64,000 bases of DNA, from the NCBI GenBank assembly GCA_040437565.1, contig JBDOQK010000027.1, forward strand, positions 1-64,000, read 5' to 3'. Origin of the DNA: Albugo candida. Its lineage: Eukaryota; Oomycota; Peronosporomycetes; Albuginales. The notes beneath the pieces are model-generated. The model saw only the letters and a list, made by a program, of their open reading frames with translations, searched no databases and was not told where the DNA came from. The position numbers were made by a program, and so were the translations under genes. Shown here piece by piece: positions 1-12,900 of this stretch; the first letter of the stretch is position 1, and every line of letters starts with the position of its first letter.

Positions 1-413
1 GCACGAATTTTGAACTCTTCAAACTCCGATCGTTCCTTGATAGCGTCTTCGCTGAGCTGTCGATTTTCATCCATCAGATACCGAATATAGTCTTGGTCGT
101 ATTTTTGCTTCTCCTCAGCACGCCCCAGGTCGTTTTTGAGCTCCAAATTGTCCATGTACAGGTCGATTAATTGATGTTCCACATCGTCAAGGTGCGATTT
201 GAGTTCAGCTACTTTGGTCTGATAGTCGGCCAATCTGCCGGTTATTTCTTCGTTTTCTCTTCTCAGACGATCGCATTCACTCCAATTTGTCGGTTGGCTT
301 TGTTGGGGAGTAGGAGCTGAAGGCTGGCACATGGCGTATCCTCCGCCGACACGCCTCATATTGCTCGGCGTCATTGCGTTGCTTCTGGCCCTTCGCGCAC
401 GTCCACGTTCCAT
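1..413 (-). CDS. Coiled-coil protein, 5' part only
   Basis: An open reading frame runs from an ATG at 413 to the window edge without a stop (137 codons). The first ~45 residues are rich in Arg, Ser and Pro; from about residue 45 the chain turns into a heptad-like, Glu/Lys/Leu-rich sequence (ENEEITGRL, DVEHQLIDL, MDENRQL) expected to form a coiled coil. I do not recognise the family. A possible donor (GTGAGT) at about 474 and acceptor (ACTAG) at about 421 suggest an intron in the 5' UTR, because joining them puts no longer ATG in frame. A decayed relative lies at 15.93-16.44 kb. The 3' part lies outside the window. Confidence 0.7.
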   Translation of the reverse strand, partial: MERGRARRARSNAMTPSNMRRVGGGYAMCQPSAPTPQQSQPTNWSECDRLRRENEEITGRLADYQTKVAELKSHLDDVEHQLIDLYMDNLELKNDLGRAEEKQKYDQDYIRYLMDENRQLSEDAIKERSEFEEFKIR

Positions 414-2097
414 TCTTTTTAAGCTAGTTATATAGAAAGCTTCAGAAAAACGATAATGGTGAGAAAGGGTACTCACGCGTTCCGAACTTCGCTGGTCTCT
501 TGGCAGAATTATGTGATGGTTCATGACCTCATTTGAAAATAGCCGGTGCTCGGAGCTCATGGACTTCAACTGATTAGAAATCATGACCTAGCCCAAGCTA
601 TATCAATCTGGGTACAAAATGATGCATCTATCGACATCGCCAGTAGACATGCATGTCGAGTATCGAGCGGATCACGTCTCCATCGCTTGCATATGCCGCA
701 ACATCGAAGTTTATATTATTTAATAAAGTAGACGAATAGTTTACAAAACAGGCAGCTTAAGTAGCTGGATTTACTCATCTGACCAAATGATAACATTTTT
801 ATTTCGCCTAACTGCATGAACTGATTACATTATTTCAGCACCTAACCGCATCAAGTGATGGAAGGGAGCAACTAAGTGTGGTAAATCATGTTACATGCTG
901 AATTGTAACCTGTATTAAACTCTATTCAATACTGGTATTGATCTGTGCTGAACTCTATTAGGTAATTACTAAACGTTGGTTCCAAATACGATTATCAGTC
1001 AATAACTTCAATTTCATCTGAACTTCTGCCAATATAGTTGGAGTATGTTTTTTCAGCAGTATGTGTCTAACTGGCACGTCTCTTTGCGGTTCATGACATA
1101 AAGTTATAAACTAGTAGTGTCGTGAAGTAACTGTCTAGATCCGGCAGATAAACATCAAAAGTGTTTAAATATCATGCCTGGTTAGAACCTCAAGCGAACG
1201 TATTTCGTGACACGTTTGATGCGCGCAACTCGCTCTCCAGAAGGCACGCTGTTCGTTTACTACCCGCTGTTTCATCTTCTTTGTCGTTCCGTCTATTTTC
1301 TACATTCTGTCAGCTCCGATCGATCGCAGATGGTTGGCTTCAGTGACTACGATTGTACCCTCCTGCATGATATGTTCGTCGCTGTCCGGTGCCGGTGTGA
1401 TCATCACACACGCCATTGCATCGACGAGTTTGACGTGGTCGTTTCTCATGGGTGTTTATTTGCATATTTCAGGCTATAGAGAATGTTCAATTGCATCAGA
1501 AAAGTATCAACAAACGAAGGACTCCATATATGTATACTGCCCCACATACGTCATTTTGCATCACTGCGCATGTTGAGAGAGAGGATAAGTGGTACAGAGA
1601 AGCCATAGTGTCCAACACTCGGAAAACAACAAAGGCAAAGAAGCGTATCAACCGGTAGCACCCATCTCGAGTATCCTTTCTTTGCTTATTTTTGCAACAA
1701 GTCGGCGCCTGATAAAGTGTCAATGTATTCTTTCAGATGGAGGAAGGCTTATTGCGGCTGGAGATGAGATCGGGCTTTAGGTGATGAAAAATGCGCGGAA
1801 GAGCTGAGAGATCGTATCGCGACTCCAGCTCCAAGCCATCACACATTTTACATAATCAGTTGCGAAAAAAATCGAATGTTGATGCTCAGATGCGTCATGC
1901 CGGTGGATTTCTTCGAACTCAGGTCAATTATGTGACACAAGCACAAAATGTCGACCGCAAAGTCGCTGTGGATCGCGATGAAGCATCCACCAGCGCACAT
2001 ACTATCAAAAGATGGTGCAAATGCTACAGAGGATTTCATCGAATACAAAATTGAAATGTCAGAAAATGATAGTCAGAAGAAGATCAGAAATCAATTT

Positions 2098-3000
2098 TTA
2101 TAAGAAATGGAATACAAGGTCTGCCGTGAGGCAGCCGCCAGTGCACGACCATGTCGAATGTACAAATTCATTCGTATCGAGACCGATGGGGCCGCCATTA
2201 GAGTCACCAGACACTCGAGCGAATTGAGGCAATCTTAACTGCAAGCGGATCAATCGAAAAGGAGAAGAATGTGTCTCAAACAAAGCAAAAGTTATTCTAT
2301 CTGTCGAGAATCGAACCATTCGAGTGCATACATCCAATAGCTGCACATTTGACAAGCGATCCACCTTTCTGATATTTGATATCACTCCGATCGCATTCTT
2401 TTATAGTTTCCAGACTTTATCGACGTCTCGTACCACTCGAATAGAGTCAATTGGCATGGCTTTAGAGGTGACTAGACGAAAGCGTGCCAATAGAAGCCAG
2501 CATGATTCCTTGAAAANNNNNNNNNNNNNNNNNNNNNNNNNNNNNNNNNNNNNNNNNNNNNNNNNNNNNNNNNNNNNNNNNNNNNNNNNNNNNNNNNNNN
2601 NNNNNNNNNNNNNNNNCCGCCAGTGCACGACCATGTCGAATGTACAAATTCATTCGTATCGAGACCGATGGGGCCGCCATTAGAGTCACCAGACACTCGA
2701 GCGAATTGAGGCAATCTTAACTGCAAGCGGATCAATCGAAAAGGAGAAGAATGTGTCTCAAACAAAGCAAAAGTTATTCTATCTGTCGAGAATCGAACCA
2801 TTCGAGTGCATACATCCAATAGCTGCACATTTGACAAGCGATCCACCTTTCTGATATTTGATATCACTCCGATCGCATTCTTTTATAGTTTCCAGACTTT
2901 ATCGACGTCTCGTACCACTCGAATAGAGTCAATTGGCATGGCTTTAGAGGTGACTAGACGAAAGCGTGCCAATAGAAGCCAGCATGATTCCTTGAAAACA
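2098..3000 (-). other. Possible coding fragment, unknown, split by an assembly duplication
   Basis: After collapsing the duplicated flanks of the gap at 2517-2616, the minus strand has two protein-like stretches: one with ARFRLVTSKAMPIDSIRVV and a second with the segment ARVSGDSNGGPIGLDTNEF. They lie in different frames with no clean splice pair between them. It may be an unrecognised multi-exon gene, a relic, or chance. No function can be given. Confidence 0.2.
2135..2998. repeat. 382-bp exact duplicate on both sides of the gap 2517-2616
   Basis: 2135-2516 equals 2617-2998 base for base, with exactly 100 N between. This looks like an unmerged contig overlap, not a genomic duplication. Confidence 0.85.
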
Positions 3001-3085
3001 AAAGCATTTTCAAGCAGCGGACACTCGACACGGAATCATCGGATTGGTAGAATATATGCTTTGATGTACTATGTATTACAGGCCC

Positions 3086-3207
3086 TCCATAAGCGGNNNN
3101 NNNNNNNNNNNNNNNNNNNNNNNNNNNNNNNNNNNNNNNNNNNNNNNNNNNNNNNNNNNNNNNNNNNNNNNNNNNNNNNNNNNNNNNNNNNNNNNNTCCA
3201 TAAGCGG
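3086..3207. repeat. 11-bp overlap around the gap 3097-3196
   Basis: TCCATAAGCGG ends the left contig and begins the right one. This fits a short unresolved contig overlap. Confidence 0.6.
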
Positions 3208-3265
3208 ATTCATTACGATATAATATCACAACAGGTTACTAAAATATAAAAGGAATCGTTGCAAA

Positions 3266-5689
3266 ATGGATTCCGCTGTCGTCCGCAGTTCCGCCGCAAA
3301 GAATTCACCTGTACCGCCAGGATTCTCCACCTCAAAGAAATTAATACACCTCAACCTAACCAGTAAGCGTCCCTCTTCCACAATTTCCCATTCCCTTTTC
3401 GAATAAATGCAATTTGTCTCTGTAAGAGGAACAAGAACGCCGACTCCGTCATCGCTCCTTGTTCGCATTTCGCTTCATGGTCGGTCGTTTAGCAAACGTT
3501 CTCTGTGTCGACGGGTGCCATTTCCTTGGTATTTTGGACTGTATCAATCCGGACGATTTTTCAATTGTTTTGAAGAACACACAGCAAAAGGTATATCTCT
3601 AAATGATCGCTACATCTCACTTGTGCTCAATCGTTCCATTCAGACTCAAAAAGAGAACTTTACGTTCCAAAACGGATCCACAGTCGTATTTAAGCGAATT
3701 CAGATCGCACAGATCACAATAGAAGGCGGTATGGAGTACAGTGAAAGCTTCGGCAGTACCGCGAAATCGATGTACAAGAACGCGGCCAATAACGAACTGG
3801 TTACCGATGGCGAAATCACCGGAGACGCAGGGGAAAAGCAGTTGTTTGGTCGCAAGTTGCAGGCTGCCTCGTCGTGGCTGGATCCAACGCTCGATACCGC
3901 AGATCTCGAAGATACGTTTCAGCGAAGAAATTCACAGAGTGTGAGTAAAAGCCTCTGTGATGTTTCAATTGCTGAAGGATTGAGTTGCAGGCCAATTGGA
4001 ACCAATTTGAGGCAAATGAAAAGCTGTTTGGCGTTGTTTCCTCGTTCGATGAGAATATATATACAACAAAATTGGATCGAGAAAAAATTCCATCCGAGCA
4101 ATTCACTGCCGCGGAACGAATTGCTCGCGAAATCGAACATCAAACATCGAGTAATTACCATTTGCAAGAGGAACGAGGACACATGNNNNNNNNNNNNNNN
4201 NNNNNNNNNNNNNNNNNNNNNNNNNNNNNNNNNNNNNNNNNNNNNNNNNNNNNNNNNNNNNNNNNNNNNNNNNNNNNNNNNNNNNGAGTGTGAGTAAAAG
4301 CCTCTGTGATGTTTCAATTGCTGAAGGATTGAGTTGCAGGCCAATTGGAACCAATTTGAGGCAAATGAAAAGCTGTTTGGCGTTGTTTCCTCGTTCGATG
4401 AGAATATATATACAACAAAATTGGATCGAGAAAAAATTCCATCCGAGCAATTCACTGCCGCGGAACGAATTGCTCGCGAAATCGAACATCAAACATCGAG
4501 TAATTACCATTTGCAAGAGGAACGAGGACACATGTCAAAAAGCACGGAATACGACGAAGAAGCGCGATACAGTTCGGTGGATCGAAATGCATCCAAACGC
4601 ATGTCCGATTCCATAAAGCCTTCCAACGCGATTTCGAGGCAGTCGGGTGAGAAGCTCAGAATGATTGGCGACATGTGAATTGATACGATTGTGTTTGTAG
4701 CTCGAGGTCCTAATGCGTATGTGCCGCCGGCGCTGAGGAATAACGTCAAAACCAAACAACCAAACTCACAAAAGATGGCTTCCTCTCTTTCGACAGCCAA
4801 CCACAATGACGAGAAGGAAGGTGCAGTCAAGACAACAGGAGAAAAGTCGACCGATGCGGAGAATTCTTACACAACTTCCCACTCAAATGACAGCATTGAA
4901 AGAAACGTTTCAAACCCAACAAAAACAGAATCTCATCATTCGTTACAAAGCAAAGCGATCGATGAAAGCTCTCCAACGCAAACGAAAAAGGTCGCATCGC
5001 CGCTGAAAGAGACCAAGCGCAATGATGAGAGCTCTATCGCCACTCCGAATGGATCCAATGTCTCCACATTGAAGAAGGGACTCAATCCGAATGCAAAGGA
5101 ATTCAAATTAAACCCATCAGCCACAACATTCTCTCCAGAGTATCCAGCCACTCCATTACTTCCAGGAAGAGTTCACCCTGGAAATGTCCGGTACACTGCT
5201 TCTCCTAGAATAGATCCACGCCCTATCTTTCCACCACAAGATGAATGGATGTACGACAAAGGAGTGATGCTCGATGAGAATGATATGATGCCGCAACCGT
5301 ACGTGGGGTATGGAGTACCTCTACCTCCAGTCATGATGCAGCCTCCAGTGTACCCTCCAATGATCCCACAACATCCGAATGGAAGTGGTCAGTATGGCTT
5401 CGTACCACCAAACTACAGTCATCCATACTTTCCCGGAGAACCTCCCCCTGGTATCTCGCTTCATTGATAGCTCTTTGCCCAAACTCATTCCTTCTTCACA
5501 GCGCCCGTGGCATTTCCTCCTCGTACTCAACCTCCACTTCCAAGGTACGTGTTTGTAATGCTTTGCGAGACGTACTAATCCTTTGGTGTGCTCAGAGAGC
5601 CGAAAGCAGAGCTCACGGATGAGCGGATGCCCACACCAATTTCGAATCACGCGAACGACTCGATTGTGCCTCCAAATACCAATCGCTGA
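3266..5689 (+). CDS. Ataxin-2-like RNA-binding protein (SM-ATX + LsmAD)
   Basis: Ataxin-2/Pbp1 proteins bind RNA and poly(A)-binding protein and act in mRNA stability and stress granules. Spliced exons: 3266-3362, 3427-3590, 3644-3940, 4340-4646, 4701-5450, 5502-5544, 5596-5689; all phases agree and give 583 residues. The SM-ATX fold includes FMVGRLANVLCVDG and GILDCINPDDFSIVLKN. The LsmAD domain follows with FEANEKLFGVVSSFDENIYT and RIAREIE, and the next exon begins with the family motif RGPNAYVPPALR. The C-terminus is rich in Pro and low in complexity. Intron 4 and most of exon 4 occur twice because of the gap at 4186-4285; only one copy should be counted. It is tail-to-tail with PRP4, 139 nt apart. 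The first splice acceptor (GTAAG at 3426) is the least certain junction. Confidence 0.85.
3937..4534. repeat. 249-bp exact duplicate around the gap 4186-4285
   Basis: 3937-4185 equals 4286-4534. It duplicates an intron and exon of the ataxin-2-like gene. Collapsing it restores one uninterrupted reading frame, so it is an assembly artefact. Confidence 0.85.
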
Positions 5690-5828
5690 AGCTTTTGATC
5701 AGTGTCCTGTAAGGAGATAGAGAAAACATTGAAAGGGTAACTCTGGCGAGTCGGTGATGAACGCATTAGAGAAAACAAAGTGTCTATCTTCTGTTCGCTT
5801 TTATATGCGACGGCCCGGCATTGACACC

Positions 5829-8108
5829 TCAACATTCATCTTCGTGTGCCCAGAATTTGAATGTTCGATCATGACCGCATGAGACGAGATGCTTTTCGTC
5901 AAGGGCGAAATCAGCTGCCATTACCTTCCCGTCATGGCCTTTCAATGTCGCTAAAAGCTTCCAATCTCTAGAACGCCAGATTTTGAGTGTTGCGTCGTAG
6001 GATGCGGTCATGAACAATTCATTCGTCAATGGTGAATATTTGACCTCGGAAACCAGTCCGTTATGTGCCGGGATCGTGTAATAGCACTTGCGTTGTCGAA
6101 TATCCCAAATCCTAGCGGTTCGATCATCACTTCCTGAAGCCACTTGGTACCCGTTTTTCGCGAAATCCATCGAGAGAATCTGTTTGGAATGACCTTGGAG
6201 GGAGAAGATCGACTTGCCTGACCGAATATCCCAAACACGTCCATTTCCATCCAAATCGCCCGTAGCGACAAGAGCACCATCTTCCTGGAAAGCGATCGCG
6301 TACACTTCTCTAAAGTGGCCTTCTTGCAGTAGAAGCTCTTTCCCGGTATGCACATCCCATAGCCGCCAGGTATGGTCAAAACTGGTCGTTCCAACATGAT
6401 TGCCTAATGGATGGAACGCTACTTTGCCAAGACGTGATTGATGTCCACGTAGAACGAGGACAGCTTCCGTTCGATCTGCTGACCAAAGACGAGCTGTACC
6501 GTCCGCGGATCCTGTACAGAGGCAAACACTCGTCGATTCCGTATTTGTATCATCCAANNNNNNNNNNNNNNNNNNNNNNNNNNNNNNNNNNNNNNNNNNN
6601 NNNNNNNNNNNNNNNNNNNNNNNNNNNNNNNNNNNNNNNNNNNNNNNNNNNNNNNNNTTCCAACATGATTGCCTAATGGATGGAACGCTACTTTGCCAAG
6701 ACGTGATTGATGTCCACGTAGAACGAGGACAGCTTCCGTTCGATCTGCTGACCAAAGACGAGCTGTACCGTCCGCGGATCCTGTACAGAGGCAAACACTC
6801 GTCGATTCCGTATTTGTATCATCCAAAAAGCTATTTGTTGGATGCCACGAAAGTCCTGTAACGCGATTGTCGTGTTCCTGGTACGCTTTCACGAGCTTGC
6901 ATTCGCGATCCCATACTTTAACAGCTCCACTCCACGAGCCTGTAGCGATATGGTTGTTGTTTGAAGAGTATTTGACGCAGGAGAGAGGTCGTCCATCGCC
7001 GCTTTGACTCTCGACATTGCTCAGCTTTTCCGCTGCCATATACAAAGACGCAGCATATCGATCCATTGCCTCGTGTTCCTTTGGCTCAAACACTTTTTCA
7101 TGTCGCTCGTCTTTCAGTCGTTTTGCTGTTTTCTCAATAGAAAATGCGAAAATCGCTTGTCGGGCTTGCCGCAATTCAGGCGCTTTAATGGGAATATAAA
7201 AAAGCTGATCGAGCTGCGTCTCTTTCTGCCGGCGGATATCGCGTCCAGCATTCTGATTCTGCAATTCGAGAAGGAGGTGATGCGTGTGGCCGGTCTCTTC
7301 GGCTTGCAATTCCAATTGAGATAAAAGCTTTCGTAATCGCTCGCGACGATCCGCTGGGCCTTCCGAAAATAAGGTGATCGGTTGCCCTAATTGACGTAAA
7401 CGTAGGATAACTTCTTCGACACTGGTGGGAACTGCGATGTTCCTCGCACGTCGTTCTGCTTCCATTCGTCGTAGGATTTGAGCGTGTTTTTCTTGAGCAG
7501 CTTTACTCGTTTCTGATAATTCCAAAATTTCCTTTTCCTCTGCACCCGCGCCATTATNNNNNNNNNNNNNNNNNNNNNNNNNNNNNNNNNNNNNNNNNNN
7601 NNNNNNNNNNNNNNNNNNNNNNNNNNNNNNNNNNNNNNNNNNNNNNNNNNNNNNNNNCATTCTGATTCTGCAATTCGAGAAGGAGGTGATGCGTGTGGCC
7701 GGTCTCTTCGGCTTGCAATTCCAATTGAGATAAAAGCTTTCGTAATCGCTCGCGACGATCCGCTGGGCCTTCCGAAAATAAGGTGATCGGTTGCCCTAAT
7801 TGACGTAAACGTAGGATAACTTCTTCGACACTGGTGGGAACTGCGATGTTCCTCGCACGTCGTTCTGCTTCCATTCGTCGTAGGATTTGAGCGTGTTTTT
7901 CTTGAGCAGCTTTACTCGTTTCTGATAATTCCAAAATTTCCTTTTCCTCTGCACCCGCGCCATTATATCGATCTCTAGTTGTTGTATCGCTGTTTGTGTG
8001 TGTATTTTTGATCTTCTTGACGTGTTTTGTTTCAGTTTTTTCGTCGTCTTTCAACACATTTGCACTCGAAATGGTGCCGAAATAAATTCCTTTTTCTCCG
8101 TCAGTCAT
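5829..8108 (-). CDS. PRPF4: PRP4/PRPF4, U4/U6 snRNP WD40 protein
   Basis: PRP4 is a core U4/U6 small nuclear ribonucleoprotein subunit needed for pre-mRNA splicing. The start at 8108 begins MTDGEKGIYFG. An SFM (splicing-factor motif) segment contains IAVPTSVEEVILRLRQLGQP, followed by LFSEGPADRRERL, a charged linker, and seven WD40 repeats with typical GSADGTARLW, GDLDGNGRVWD, GSDDRTARIWD and ASYDATLKIW blades; it ends at HEDEC. No intron is visible. Two gaps (6558-6657, 7558-7657) carry duplicated flanks of 169 and 309 bp. Removing both with their N runs (678 nt, a multiple of three) gives 533 residues, close to the human protein. Its start lies 246 nt from the stop of the carrier gene upstream. 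Confidence 0.93.
6389..6826. repeat. 169-bp exact duplicate around the gap 6558-6657
   Basis: 6389-6557 equals 6658-6826, inside the WD40 region of PRP4. This is an assembly artefact that breaks the frame. Confidence 0.85.
7249..7966. repeat. 309-bp exact duplicate around the gap 7558-7657
   Basis: 7249-7557 equals 7658-7966, covering the SFM region of PRP4. Only one copy is real. Confidence 0.85.
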
Positions 8109-8354
8109 TTTTCAAAGTGTGATTTCAAGGTCAAGCTGAGAATAAACTAGGACTTCTTTGGATCCCTGAAAGATGACTTCATAATGCGATTAAAGTGATA
8201 CAAAAAGTGACGTAAATGTATCATTAAGCGGTACAAAAGTATGCACACGTCGTAGCAATCGATATGCGCTTCTATCGTGCACGATTCTCTGCCTCTAACA
8301 ATCGTTCCCCGCTTCGTATTGGGCAAACGAATCCTTCACTCTGAATAAAAGGAG

Positions 8355-9399
8355 TCAAGTGATCGATTTGAGCTTTTCATACGCTGAATTGATAATTCCC
8401 CAAGACAGCAACGATCTGATAAAGTTCATATAAACTCCACGATATAAACGCCGTATACATCGCCCACGTTCGTCATACGTCAGTTGTAGTGCCTCAAAGG
8501 GTCCAATAAAGCGACCTCCATACACACTTTGCATCCTCGTTCGAGCCACTGCATACAAAAAGCAAGTCAGAAATACGATCCCGTGGAAAAGGATTCAATG
8601 TACCGTTAATTGGGTACGTAATTGTACTAATTGCTGCACCAAGTAATGCGCCACTGAAGAAATCATTCAATAGCTTGGACGTTGAGGAAGTCGCAGAAGG
8701 TAAGAAGGTCCGTATGGGATCACGCAAACCGAAAAAAAGCATATTCGCTGGTCCATTACGAAGAAGAACAGCCGTCAATCCACGATAATGCTCTCGAAGA
8801 CCGTGTCGATTTATATGAACTAATGCATCATATGAACTCGTGATTTTTGTATTGAACTTTGGTGTTTGCAGAAGAGTTTGCGCACGCTATCAAAAGAGTC
8901 GTTTTTCATGAGAGAGTTAAAATTAAAAAAAATGACTTGTAAACAGTACCTCAAAGGGAGTCAAGATAGCCTCCGTCGTTCCCGATAGCGCGGCCGATAG
9001 TAGCTTTGTATATAGATGCCGACCAATTTTCAGCTCCAGTAACTCATCAAACCAATTGTATAAACCAAACATGATCGATTTCGACACTACAGCCTGCAGC
9101 AAGGGTGGTCGTATTCCGCGGTACAGCATCGTGATACCTTCGTCTTTGACATTTTTATACGCTTGTAGCGCAGTAAATCCATACAATTGCTGACGGAACA
9201 TAACTTTATTGGGTGGGAATGTGATCACAATGTTAACTGCTGCTGCACATGCCCCGCAAGTGAATTCGCGCAAATGCGGATACTTTCGAAAGAATCGATG
9301 TCTTTCAGGTTGAAACTTTGACTGATCAAAAAGCGAGGGCGAATGCGTCGAAGAAGGTGCTTCTGAGTTCAATGTCGAAGCGGGAGGTCTTTGTACCAT
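8355..9399 (-). CDS. SLC25A51: Mitochondrial carrier, SLC25A51/MCART1-like (NAD+ transporter family)
   Basis: SLC25A51/52 proteins carry NAD+ across the inner mitochondrial membrane. Exons 8950-9399, 8604-8886 and 8355-8548 splice in phase to 308 residues. Family-specific blocks are visible: EFTCGACAAAVNIVITFPPN, KVMFRQQLYG, GTTEAILTPFE followed by a QTLLQ segment, YRGLTAVLLRNGPANMLFFG, TYPIN followed by ARTRMQS, and the terminal SLLSWGIINSAYE. The order of three carrier repeats and these signatures fit SLC25A51 better than other SLC25 members; substrate specificity is inferred from the family. The N-terminus has a Ser/Pro-rich extension. Both introns are under 65 nt (GTACTG...GATAG and GTACAT...TGCAG). 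Confidence 0.85.
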
Positions 9400-9960
9400 A
9401 GAAACATGGAAAGCTTCAATAAAAGTGATACAGAATTGTTTTCTTTATTGTTTTTGCTTTCTTCCGACTTCCAGCAATATGCTTCAAATTATAGCCAATC
9501 AATTTGCTACATACGATTTCGACACATTCGATTCGCTAAATATATCAATCTTTCCTTTTTCATTTCTTCCAATCAAATAAACGCGCAATCTTGCTTTATA
9601 ATTTCTAACAATTTGTTCATTTCCGCGGAATTCGACACAACCGATCGTTTCTCTGCAGCAACATGTCAATTCGTCAGTCCACAATCCGTACATCCAAATA
9701 ACATACCGCTGGCTTCCTGATGCGTCGTACCGCTGACACTAAAACCGATCATTTTTTCGTGTTTGATCTCTTTAAAATTATTCGGCGCTTCACAATGGAT
9801 CTATCAGCAAATATGAGCACATTTCTCCTCTCAATGGGAGAACCTCACCAAAAACTGTAAAAAAGCGGCCACATCGTTGGTAGCGTCTTCCTCTGATTTC
9901 CAAAACAGCAAACGAAAGGAGCGATATACCAAAAAGAATCTCTGCAAAAAAATAAAAAAG
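9400..9960. other. Intergenic, 560 nt, possible tiny two-exon gene
   Basis: On the minus strand, an ATG near 9752 (MIGFSVSG...) could splice through a 59-nt GTATGT...CTGCAG intron (CTGAC branch point) into a short second exon that stops near 9580, giving about 41 residues. The intron signals look good, but the product is too short to recognise. Otherwise nothing is seen. Confidence 0.2.
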
Positions 9961-12900
9961 TCAGCGAATCGGAAGCTCAGTGATTTCCTTCAACTGAACC
10001 TTATAGTGCCGCTCGTGATCGCTTTTCGAGTGAACATACCCAATCCAAAGCGCGTGATGTCGCATTCGCATCAGTTCCATTTCTTCGACTTGTTTTTCTT
10101 TCTCTCTGCTTTGATCATAAGCCTCTCTTTGGTTCGAATACACTTTGATGAGATCTTTGTCCGTGGGAATGGATGACAGGAAATTCCACAACATATTTCG
10201 AAATCGATTGCTTGGTGGATGATCCTTTAGTAGAGCTGCACCAAACTCCGAGCAGCCGAATAATAAGACAATCCAGCGCCCCGGAATCACAGAGAAAATG
10301 AGTGCAGCTGCCAGGAAAATGACACAAACGACCGCTGTTTTCCATGGATGGGTCCAATTGAAGACATTCTCCACACAGGCGACTGTACCACATGCTCGAC
10401 CGACTTGATTTTGCACAGTTTTCATGGTATCCATCATCTTGTAAAAGGTATCTACCAGCTGGCCGCCAAGAACAGCATGCGAGAATTTGTCTTTTTGAGC
10501 CAATGCCGAGCACACATAGTCGGAATATGCTCGTTTCGCTCGTGTATGGATAGTCATGGTGTTTTTCTCTGAGGAATTGATGTCAAGAGGACTCGAGTCT
10601 TCGTAACTGATCGGAGACGTCTCCGATGGAGTGTCCAAACTCACACTGTTTCTTCGATCGTTTGGGTACTTTGACGCAAATGTGTGAGTCGGATGTGCTT
10701 CTAATTCACATAATCTCACTCGGATTTGCAACGTGGAAAGTGATGGAGCAGTCTCCGATTCGGATTGCGTCGATTTGTCTTCGAATTGCTGTAGCAGATT
10801 CAGAGGTATGGTCCTCTCGTGCATTCGGTCGGATGTTGTGGCTATATAACTCAATGGGATCGATCCAATGGCGACGATGAATTCGGGTGTTTCTTTGATC
10901 TCTCCATTCGTATTCATGCACAACTCGAATTGGATCAATCCGGGGCTTGATTTCCATGGAACTAAATTCGCATGGCCGGTGGAATCCTTCTTTCGACATT
11001 GAGGTACAGGGAAGAAGAACGCATGGCTATCGACGCCGCACGTCGGAGGTGTCTCATCCACAAGATCTTCAGAGTGTTTTCTTTTGTACTCCAAATACGT
11101 CCGACATCTTGGGCAATTGCATTCTTGAGGATCATGACGCCACGATACATTCAAATTTCGGAAAGGGGATTCATTTCGGGTTTTGGACCCAAAAGCCGAT
11201 GCAAATGTATTGGTGCTAGCCGTCAGATGCGGTGGTATGAACTTTGTTCTCCATATTGGCGATGTGCTCATCTCGACTGCATGAGTCCACCCAATAAGTG
11301 CTTCTTCGAATTCCGACGGGATAAAAACGGTTCCAGTGTATGGAGCTCTATCATTTGGTAGATATTTCATTCTCACATACAGCCTTCTCTTTGCAGTTGA
11401 TGCATCTTTGGACAGCGCATAAAGTGCCTCCGTAATGGCTTTCTCTGTGCGTTGTGTCAATTGGGCTCCATGGACCGCGAGATAGAGGGCAGCAAGCGGC
11501 CGATGCATTTTCAAATTATTAATTTGGTCATTCTCGTACTCCAAATGGCCGATCCATCGATCCAAATACGCGTGACTCAGTCGAAATCGGAGCTGATACA
11601 GCAAAAGAATAATGAGACCATAAAACACATACGCTCCAAAGTATTCCAAATCGACTTTGATACAGAGAATCACAAACAATCCAAACCAAAGCGACGATCT
11701 CAGCTTGTCCTTCCACGAGATGACTCGTGCATATTCGACGTCGAGCCATTTGAAGATCCGAAGAATGCGACCAAAGCGGTCGAATGTCGCCTTCAGAGAC
11801 TCCACATTGCATTCCTTTTCTTCGCGTTCCAAAAGCTGAGTCTCTTCGGGGAGACGAAATCGGAAGAGATCACGAGTGGATTCCACATACTCAAATTTGG
11901 CCATCAGGAAACCTGCAATTCGTTTCCTGCTCGACGGAGTTGTTGACAGCGCTTTACTGGATATCCTGAGGTCAAAACGCTCAAGGTCGTCTCCAGTGGA
12001 TTTATACGAACGCAAGCTCACTGAATTGGATGCGTTGGTGTCATCAGACTTTTGATCAGATGATTTTCTTCGACTCAGTATTTTGGAGACTGCCGCATTA
12101 AAATCACGGTACATGAGCTTGTCGGCTTTGCGTTGCAACAATTTGAACAAATCGATCGACATCTCTCCGAACGACGCATCCGTGTTAAAGTCGATGGCCT
12201 GAATGTGCAGGACGGCATCTCGATGACGTACTTTCCAGCAGACTCTTTCTTGGAAGACAGGATCGGCAGTTTTCAACACTGGAGTCGTCTCATGCATCGT
12301 GTCTTCAAAATTCAGTCGGCAGTATGTGTCACCTTCATAAATGTTTTTGATATGGAAATCCACGTCTGGTTGACATTGCTTTGTGCAAACGTGGAGGCTA
12401 TACAGATTGACATACAGATGACCTACACAAGAATTATGGGATGAAGCTTGACTTTCAGAAGGAGGGACTTCATGGTCATTGAGAATACGGAATTTCAATC
12501 CATTACGCCAACAGAAACGCTCACTCAAATTCCACGAGCTTTCGTCCTTCTCCATTGGCTCCTGCTCATTCGACCCAGCAGAAGGACCTCGACATGGAAG
12601 TTTCGCTGCAGCTTTCACCAGACATCCTTTGTGCACGTCAGCATGGCAATTTTCACAGCGATATCCCCAGGCTCCTTTCAATACATTGACAATCACTCGA
12701 TCGCCTACACTATCAGTGAGGCGAAGAGACTTGCGACGTGAGGCGACTGGAAGACTTACACAAAGTACAAACGGGAATTACGATTCCAATGGATCGAAGC
12801 TGATGCACACGGAACTTGTGCTTTTTTGAAGGTGATAGAGCGTTTTCTTCCGGCGAAAAACGGATACTGAGGAAAATTCTGGGCGAATTCGATCGGAATG

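Larger units (their letters stand above)
414..3265. other. Intergenic, 2.85 kb, mostly featureless
   Basis: Apart from the possible coding fragment near 2.1-3.0 kb and two assembly gaps, I see no supported gene here. Short open frames exist on both strands but none resembles a known family. Confidence 0.5.

Noticed and set aside
6389-6826. Extra WD40 repeats in PRP4
   Set aside because: The extra copy is exact and abuts a 100-N gap; collapsing it gives the normal seven-blade protein.
9499-9693. A 64-codon minus-strand open frame as a gene
   Set aside because: The splice-based reading of the same region (GTATGT...CTGCAG) fits better, and the frame itself has no recognisable similarity.
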